From contig CAMJML010000002.1 of the NCBI GenBank assembly GCA_946407015.1, positions 1 to 64,000 on the forward strand: DNA of 64,000 nucleotides. Reading direction: 5' to 3'. Numbering within the stretch: position 1 is the first letter of the stretch; every line of letters starts with the position of its first letter. Of this stretch, positions 58,877 through 64,000 are shown one piece after another. The notes beneath the pieces were generated by a model, which saw only the letters and a list, made by a program, of their open reading frames with translations, made no database searches and was not told where the DNA came from. This stretch comes from an uncultured Selenomonadales bacterium. Its GTDB lineage: Bacteria > Bacillota > Negativicutes > DSM-1736 > Dendrosporobacteraceae. A program made the translations under genes and the position numbers.

Positions 58877-60706
58877 ATGTGTGGTATTGTTGGTTATATC
58901 GGTCCAAGTGAGGCCGCTCCTTTTTTGATCGAAGGGTTAACCAAACTGGAATACCGCGGCTATGACTCTGCCGGTATTGCAGTATTTGATGGTCATAAAA
59001 TAAATGTGGAAAAAAGCGTTGGTCGTTTAGGCATTCTCGAAAAGAAAATTGAACACAATCAACCCAAAGGCCAGATCGGAATTGGCCATACCCGTTGGGC
59101 GACTCATGGCCGTCCGTCGGATGTCAACTCTCATCCTCATACCGACTGCTCAGGCAAATTTGTTGTCGTGCATAACGGGATTATTGAAAACTATCTGATC
59201 CTGAAGGAACAATTGATTGCCAAAGGCCATGTGTTTACCTCTGAAACCGATACCGAAGTGGTGGCTCATTTGGTGGAGGAATACTATAAGGGGGACCTGG
59301 AAGCAGCGGTTAAACGAGTACTGTCGGTGATTGAAGGGTCTTATTCCCTGGTCTTTATGACCGAGCACGAACCGGATAAGATCATTTGCACCAAGCAGGA
59401 TAATCCGTTGGTTATTGGCCTGGGTGAAGGGGAAAACTTTATTGCCTCTGATATTCCGGCTATTATCAGCCGTACCCGTAAGACCTATATCCTTAGTGAT
59501 GGCGAAATGGCTATCGTGACCAAAGATTCGGTCTGGGTTCAGAACCGTCAAGGCGTTCCGGTAACCAAAAAAGTCTTTGAAGTGAACTGGGATGCTGAAG
59601 CGGCTGAAAAAGGCGGCTATGAGCATTTCATGATCAAGGAAATTTACGAGCAGCCTAAAGCAGTACGGGAAACCATGTCAGCCCGTCTGGCTAAGGATGA
59701 CAGTGCGATTTTGCTGGATGAATTGAAATGGACCAAACATGATCTGAAAGCTTTTAAGAAAATCTTTATTGTAGCGTGCGGCACAGCGTACCATGCCGGC
59801 GTTGTCGGTAAATATTATATCGAAAAATTAGCCCGTATTCCGGTTGAAGTGGATATTGCGTCCGAGTTCCGCTATCGTTCCCCACTGGTGGATGAAAACA
59901 CCCTGACTATCGTAGTCAGCCAATCCGGTGAAACCAGTGATACGCTGGCAGCGCTGAAAGAAGCGAAACGCTTGGGTTCCAGAACACTGGCCGTAACCAA
60001 TGTGGTTGGGTCATCCATTGCCCGTGAAGCGGATAACGTAATTTATACGTGGGCGGGTCCTGAAATTGCAGTGGCTTCTACCAAAGCGTACACCACTCAG
60101 CTGGTGACCATGTTCCTTTTGGCCACTTATATGGCCGGTCTAAAAGAAACAGTTGCTTCAGAACGTATCAAAGAATTGATCAAAGGCTTGCGCAATCTGC
60201 CAAGCCAGGTGCATGAAATTCTCGAAGATGTTGAGCCGATTAAAACTTTCGCGCAAAAATATGGTTTCAATGAAGATGTCTTCTTCATTGGCCGCTCACT
60301 GGATTATGCTGTTGCGTTAGAAGGCTCGCTGAAACTGAAAGAGATTTCCTATATCCATGCGGAAGCTTATGCGGCCGGGGAACTCAAACACGGCACCTTG
60401 GCGCTGATCATTGAAGGGGTTCCGGTCATTGCGCTGGCCACTCAAAGTGATGTTTATGAAAAAACGCTCAGCAACATCAAAGAAGTGAAAGCCCGTGATG
60501 CCGTTGTTATCGGGATTGCCCTGAAAGGGGATGATCAAATTGAAAAATATGTGGATCATTCTATCTATATCCCGAGCACCGATCAACTGTTGGCCCCTAT
60601 CCTGGCAGTCATTCCGCTGCAGCTTCTGTCCTACTACGCTGCTGTAACCCGTGGCTGCGACGTTGATAAGCCACGCAATCTGGCAAAAAGCGTAACGGTG
60701 GAATAG
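58877..60706 (+). CDS. glmS: glutamine-fructose-6-phosphate aminotransferase
   Basis: 609 residues. It makes glucosamine-6-phosphate from fructose-6-phosphate and glutamine. The nucleophile Cys2 is in MCGIVGYIG. The glutaminase domain runs to about 240. Two SIS sugar-isomerase domains follow (SQSGETSDT, and FIGRSLDYAVALEGSLKLKE). The C-terminus DKPRNLAKSVTVE is standard. The start is ATG 58877 after TTGGAGG; the glutaminase must begin at this Met-Cys, so an in-frame extension to 58814 is not real. Confidence 0.97.
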   Translation: MCGIVGYIGPSEAAPFLIEGLTKLEYRGYDSAGIAVFDGHKINVEKSVGRLGILEKKIEHNQPKGQIGIGHTRWATHGRPSDVNSHPHTDCSGKFVVVHNGIIENYLILKEQLIAKGHVFTSETDTEVVAHLVEEYYKGDLEAAVKRVLSVIEGSYSLVFMTEHEPDKIICTKQDNPLVIGLGEGENFIASDIPAIISRTRKTYILSDGEMAIVTKDSVWVQNRQGVPVTKKVFEVNWDAEAAEKGGYEHFMIKEIYEQPKAVRETMSARLAKDDSAILLDELKWTKHDLKAFKKIFIVACGTAYHAGVVGKYYIEKLARIPVEVDIASEFRYRSPLVDENTLTIVVSQSGETSDTLAALKEAKRLGSRTLAVTNVVGSSIAREADNVIYTWAGPEIAVASTKAYTTQLVTMFLLATYMAGLKETVASERIKELIKGLRNLPSQVHEILEDVEPIKTFAQKYGFNEDVFFIGRSLDYAVALEGSLKLKEISYIHAEAYAAGELKHGTLALIIEGVPVIALATQSDVYEKTLSNIKEVKARDAVVIGIALKGDDQIEKYVDHSIYIPSTDQLLAPILAVIPLQLLSYYAAVTRGCDVDKPRNLAKSVTVE

Positions 60707-60770
60707 TCTGGTTGATAGGTTTGTTTGTTCCTGTTTTTACAAAATAAAGTTGGCAACTATGATTTAACAT

Positions 60771-60808
60771 AAAAATGCCCTACCTGGTCAGTGGTAGGGC
60801 ATTTTTAT
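60771..60808 (+). terminator. terminator after glmS
   Basis: AAAAATGCCCTACC (60771-60784) pairs perfectly with GGTAGGGCATTTTT (60793-60806) around TGGTCAGT. Confidence 0.93.
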
Positions 60809-61133
60809 GTTTTTCTGTTGTCCCTCGCTCAAAAGTAAAGTAGTCGCCAAAAGTATATGAATATGAAACACTTAGAAAATACCGACCTTGAGTCGGATTT
60901 TAGTACTGACTGACACTGTTTACTATCAGACTGCAAACAAATTTGCGAAACAATCTTAACGGTACCGAACGAATAGCTTCTTGTTTAATAACTAGTGGAT
61001 ACGTCTTCATTCCTTTAATTCCAGATATGCAGAAGCCCCTTATCGTAATAATTTCATTCACGATAGGAGGCTCTTCATTTCACTGTCTAAATCCGGGGGT
61101 GCTGTTCATTTAGCGCGGTCTCTCTTAGCTTTC
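60809..61133. other. non-coding stretch between glmS and the sigma-54 regulator gene
   Basis: No coding frame of note. Two dyads are seen: CCGAC-CTTGA-GTCGG near 60883-60897, and a longer one, GCCCCTTATCGT (61035-61046) with ACGATAGGAGGC (61060-61071), containing G-U pairs on one strand. The latter lies downstream of the regulator gene, read on the minus strand, and may end its transcript. Nothing else is recognised. Confidence 0.5.
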
Positions 61134-63050
61134 TTAGTAAGTCTTTTTCATTTGGATATTATAGGATTTCAATTTTCTATATAATGTGCTGCGGGCAATA
61201 CCTAAAGAATTGGCAGTCAGTTTTATATTGTAATTAGATGCTTCCAGTGCAGCATTGATGACATATGCTTCGTTTGGTTCTGAGATAGAGCTTTGCACAG
61301 AAAAATCACCTGTCATTTCGTCATTCATAAACTGCGTTTTAAGATTTTCTAGTGAAATGACAGCATGATTGGCCAAGACAACTAGTCGTTCGATAAAATG
61401 CATAAGCTCGCGTACGTTTCCCGGCCAAGAGTATTCCATCAGACATCTGTAAGATTCCTCAGCCAATGTAAGTTGCTTTTGGTAGCATAAATTATAATAC
61501 CTGAGGAAATGATCAGCTAATAGTTTAATATCGCCCTTTCGATGTGCGAGCGGCGGCAGTTTAAGTACTAACACCTGCAAGCGATAATATAGATCTTGAC
61601 GAAACTTACCGGAGTTAATCAGTTCGGTTAGACTTTTATTGGTAGCCGCAATAACACGAACATCAACAGGAATATATTTATCTCCTCCCAAGCGCATAAC
61701 TTGCTTTTCCTGGAGGACCCTTAACAGCCTGATTTGTCCGTATAAATCCATTTCTGAGATTTCATCTAGAAACAAGGTTCCGTTGTGTGCCATTTCAAAC
61801 AAACCTTGTTTACCCTTTTTTATTGCTCCTGTAAATGCCCCTTCCACATAACCGAATAATTCGCTTTCTAGTAGGTTTGGCGGCAGAGCAGCACAGTTTA
61901 CTGCGACAAACGGGCCGTTTTTCCTGCTGCTATTATTATGTATGCTTTGGGCAAATAATTCTTTACCAGTTCCTGATTGTCCAATAATTAAAGTTGTAGC
62001 ATTAGCTTTAGCAAACTCTAGGGCAATACGCTTGGTTTCAAGAATCTCCGAGGAACTACCTAGTATATCCGAAAAAATGTATTTCGCGGTAAATTTACGG
62101 ACAAGTACTTCATGGCGGATCTTCGCCTCGGCTTCTTGAATGCGGCTGATATCCTGCAGGGTGATAAAAGCACCGATTGTTCTTTCATCAACAATAATGG
62201 GGGCAATATTTATATTTAGCCAATTGTTGCCGCATTGCTGAACTTGAGACAATGCCTGTTTGCCATCAACAAGGCAGCTATCAATAATAGGAAGGTCAAT
62301 CAGCTCACCAATTTCTTTTCCAATAGCGTCCTGGACAGGATATCTCAATAGTTGCCCGGCAGCTGAGTTAAAAACACGGATGATTTTGTCGCAACCGATA
62401 CTTATAATACCCTCTAAGGCATGTTCAACAAGCACTTTGAACTTTTGTGCATTTTCTTTCTCGATTTTTCGGCCAAGAGATACTTTCTCCGCTTCTAACA
62501 ATGCTGTTTTTATCGACATATCTCCCGAATGGAGGAGAAGGCATTTTATATTGTATGGCTGTGCTGATCTAACCGTGCTTTTTCCGCTAATCAATACATC
62601 AAAATTATCATTGACTACTTTGTTTACTATAAAAGGGATATCTTCCTGCCTTTTCACACGGAAGACTGTCACATTAAAACCAAAAATTTCCGAAAGAGCT
62701 TCCAAATCTGGCGCTATATTGCTAAATGCAATAAAAGCTACTTTCGGATTATTTAGACCGGAAATAGCTTTGGCTTCTTGAAACATAAACGCCAAATCCT
62801 GTCCGGTTACGACTATGTTTATAACAGGTATCCGAATACCAGCGTCGGGAATAAGCTGAGCGGCTGCTCCTCTAGCGATTATAACATCAATTTCCTCATC
62901 TTTGAGTTGCCGAGCAAGCTGTACCGCCTTTTTCAGCCTTGCATAATACATAATCACTTGATCTTGCATGCCCAATTCCTGCACAATAGCTTTGCTGTCA
63001 TGAAAGAGGCGTTTATCAGAAGCGATCAAGGCAATTTTTTGCAAGCGCAT
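61134..63050 (-). CDS. sigma-54-dependent activator with PrpR N-terminal domain
   Basis: 638 residues. It activates sigma-54 promoters using ATP. Domains in order: PrpR_N sensory domain (about 1-190), PAS (about 205-310), AAA+ (about 335-560) and a Fis-type HTH (about 595-638). Walker A is [11 protein letters not shown], the sigma-54 contact loop GAFTGA, and Walker [12 protein letters not shown] used ATG 63050; TTG 63044 is better spaced from AAGGAG and equally possible. It is divergent from an FAD oxidoreductase gene with a -24/-12 promoter, its likely target. The effector is unknown; PrpR_N proteins often sense small organic acids or CoA-linked intermediates. Confidence 0.92.
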   Translation of the reverse strand: MRLQKIALIASDKRLFHDSKAIVQELGMQDQVIMYYARLKKAVQLARQLKDEEIDVIIARGAAAQLIPDAGIRIPVINIVVTGQDLAFMFQEAKAISGLNNPKVAFIAFSNIAPDLEALSEIFGFNVTVFRVKRQEDIPFIVNKVVNDNFDVLISGKSTVRSAQPYNIKCLLLHSGDMSIKTALLEAEKVSLGRKIEKENAQKFKVLVEHALEGIISIGCDKIIRVFNSAAGQLLRYPVQDAIGKEIGELIDLPIIDSCLVDGKQALSQVQQCGNNWLNINIAPIIVDERTIGAFITLQDISRIQEAEAKIRHEVLVRKFTAKYIFSDILGSSSEILETKRIALEFAKANATTLIIGQSGTGKELFAQSIHNNSSRKNGPFVAVNCAALPPNLLESELFGYVEGAFTGAIKKGKQGLFEMAHNGTLFLDEISEMDLYGQIRLLRVLQEKQVMRLGGDKYIPVDVRVIAATNKSLTELINSGKFRQDLYYRLQVLVLKLPPLAHRKGDIKLLADHFLRYYNLCYQKQLTLAEESYRCLMEYSWPGNVRELMHFIERLVVLANHAVISLENLKTQFMNDEMTGDFSVQSSISEPNEAYVINAALEASNYNIKLTANSLGIARSTLYRKLKSYNIQMKKTY

Positions 63051-63124
63051 CACTCCTTGTGTCAATTATTAAAAGAATTCAATGTTAAACTGTTAAAACC
63101 TTCATAAAAATTGACAAAAATTAC

Positions 63125-63176
63125 TACAAATGTCCTATCTGCAATACAAATGTAGCTATCGCCTGATACATTTGTA
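63125..63176. promoter_or_regulatory. candidate activator-binding sites (three TACAAATGT copies)
   Basis: TACAAATGT occurs at 63125-63133, TACAAATGTA at 63145-63154, and its inverse TACATTTGTA at 63167-63176. The last two form a dyad. They lie about 45-95 bases upstream of the -24 element, a typical enhancer distance for a sigma-54 activator. Confidence 0.65.
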
Positions 63177-63219
63177 GAATTAATGGGGCAATCGTACCGA
63201 AAGTCAGCCCCTTCTAAAT

Positions 63220-63235
63220 TGGCATGAAAATTGCA
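63220..63235 (+). promoter_or_regulatory. sigma-54 (-24/-12) promoter
   Basis: TGGCATGAAAATTGCA fits TGGCAC-N5-TTGCA closely, with the invariant GG and GC at the required spacing. It lies 43 bases upstream of the FAD oxidoreductase start. Confidence 0.88.
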
Positions 63236-63278
63236 AAAGATAAGGTTTGCGAAAGTGATAAATCATGGGGGGTATACA

Positions 63279-64000
63279 ATGAAACAAGTTTATGATGTAT
63301 TAATTATTGGAGCTGGCGTAGTTGGTAGTGCTATCGCCAGAGAGTTTTCTCGCTATATTTTGAAGATAGGAGTTTTGGAGAAAGAATTAGATGTCTGCTA
63401 TGAAACGAGCGGAAGAAATTCTGGAGTGCTGCACGGAGGGTTTACCTACAAACCGGGTTCTTTACGGGCCGAATGCAGCGTAGAAGGAAATGCGGAATTT
63501 GACAAAGTGGCGGAGGAATTAGATGTTCCGTTTAAAAGAACCGGTAAAGTAGTAGTGGGTTTTGATAAAAAAGATAGAGAAAGTCTTTTAAAATATAAAG
63601 CTATCGGAGAAGAGAACGGCGTGCCCGGTTTGGAGATCATCGATAAAGCCCGTTTGCAAGAATTGGATCCCAGTGCTGGTGGGGAATTTGCTATGTACTC
63701 GCCGACTACAGGCATTTTGAACCCTTTTATTTACAATGTAGCACTGGCGGAAAATGCCAAGGAAAATGGTGTGGATTTTTATTTCGATAATGAAGTCATC
63801 GCTATTGAACGAGACAACGACTTGTATAGAGTGGTAACAAAGAAAGCTGTATACCAAACGAGATGGGTTGTTAATAGCGCTGGACTAAATTCGGCTAAAA
63901 TCTCAAGTATGTTAGGTATTAATGGTTACATCATAGGCGGTTTTAAAGGAGAATATTTTATTTTAGATAAGAAGGCTGGGCAATTTATCAATATGCCAGT
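63279..64000 (+). CDS. FAD-dependent oxidoreductase, DAO family, 3' end outside window
   Basis: At least 240 residues, running off the window. It belongs to the DAO/glycerol-3-phosphate dehydrogenase-like group. The FAD fold is VLIIGAGVVGSAIAREFSR, with SGRNSGVLHGGF and LNPFIYNVALAENAKENGV further on. Its relation to L-2-hydroxyglutarate oxidase (LhgO) or anaerobic glycerol-3-phosphate dehydrogenase (GlpA) cannot be settled without the rest. ATG 63279 lies six bases after GGGGGG. It is probably under the sigma-54 promoter and the divergent activator. Confidence 0.88.
   Translation, partial: MKQVYDVLIIGAGVVGSAIAREFSRYILKIGVLEKELDVCYETSGRNSGVLHGGFTYKPGSLRAECSVEGNAEFDKVAEELDVPFKRTGKVVVGFDKKDRESLLKYKAIGEENGVPGLEIIDKARLQELDPSAGGEFAMYSPTTGILNPFIYNVALAENAKENGVDFYFDNEVIAIERDNDLYRVVTKKAVYQTRWVVNSAGLNSAKISSMLGINGYIIGGFKGEYFILDKKAGQFINMP

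Overview
The window is a 64 kb piece of a spore-forming, low-to-moderate GC Firmicute chromosome. The best guess is a member of the Negativicutes (Sporomusaceae-like). Support comes from a Bacillota-type gene order (secE-nusG-rplKA-rplJL-rpoBC-str-S10-spc-alpha-ecfAAT-truA-rplM-rpsI), a CwlD-type cortex amidase implying sporulation, a zinc-type S14, a glmS ribozyme, an enlarged RpoC, and a complete argCJBDFGH operon. The genus is an inference; no 16S rRNA gene is present.

Positions 1-31960 are an almost unbroken block of translation and transcription genes: the 3' part of tRNA-Trp, secE, nusG, four ribosomal stalk and L1/L11 genes with an L10 leader, rpoB, rpoC, an L7Ae-like protein, rpsL, rpsG, fusA, tuf, the S10/spc/alpha ribosomal operons with secY, adk, map, a KOW-domain protein, infA and rpmJ, ending at rplQ and a terminator. 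Near-consensus promoters precede rpoB and the L7Ae-rpsL-rpsG-fusA-tuf group; they share the same -35, spacer length and -10. Many starts are GTG or TTG, and I assigned starts by Shine-Dalgarno spacing.

Positions 31960-36460 hold an inverted-repeat element, an ECF transporter energizing module (ecfA1, ecfA2, ecfT), truA, and rplM-rpsI with their own promoter and leader. Positions 36460-43900 are accessory: a zinc alcohol dehydrogenase, two unrecognised genes (one secreted, one cysteine-rich), a stand-alone GT51 glycosyltransferase, cwlD, a three-gene AmmeMemoRadiSam cluster (LigB/MEMO-like protein, AMMECR1, radical SAM) and a DedA protein.

Positions 43900-53440 encode the whole route from N-acetylglutamate to arginine (argC, argJ, argB, argD, argF, argG, argH) followed by a branched-chain aminotransferase. 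Positions 53440-60810 link c-di-AMP synthesis (cdaA, cdaR) with amino-sugar supply (glmM, then glmS under a glmS ribozyme), with an FAD-dependent dehydrogenase gene inserted between cdaR and glmM. The last 3 kb hold a PrpR-type sigma-54 activator divergent from an FAD-dependent oxidoreductase that runs off the window; the space between them has a -24/-12 promoter and a cluster of candidate activator sites.

The most interesting unexplained signals are: an mRNA hairpin separating the nusG Shine-Dalgarno from its start; a hairpin-rich rpoB leader; a three-fold repeated insertion in RpoC; a structured leader upstream of the glmS ribozyme; a two-copy structured element in front of cwlD and argC; and the sigma-54 control region. 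No CRISPR array, prophage or insertion sequence with a transposase was seen.
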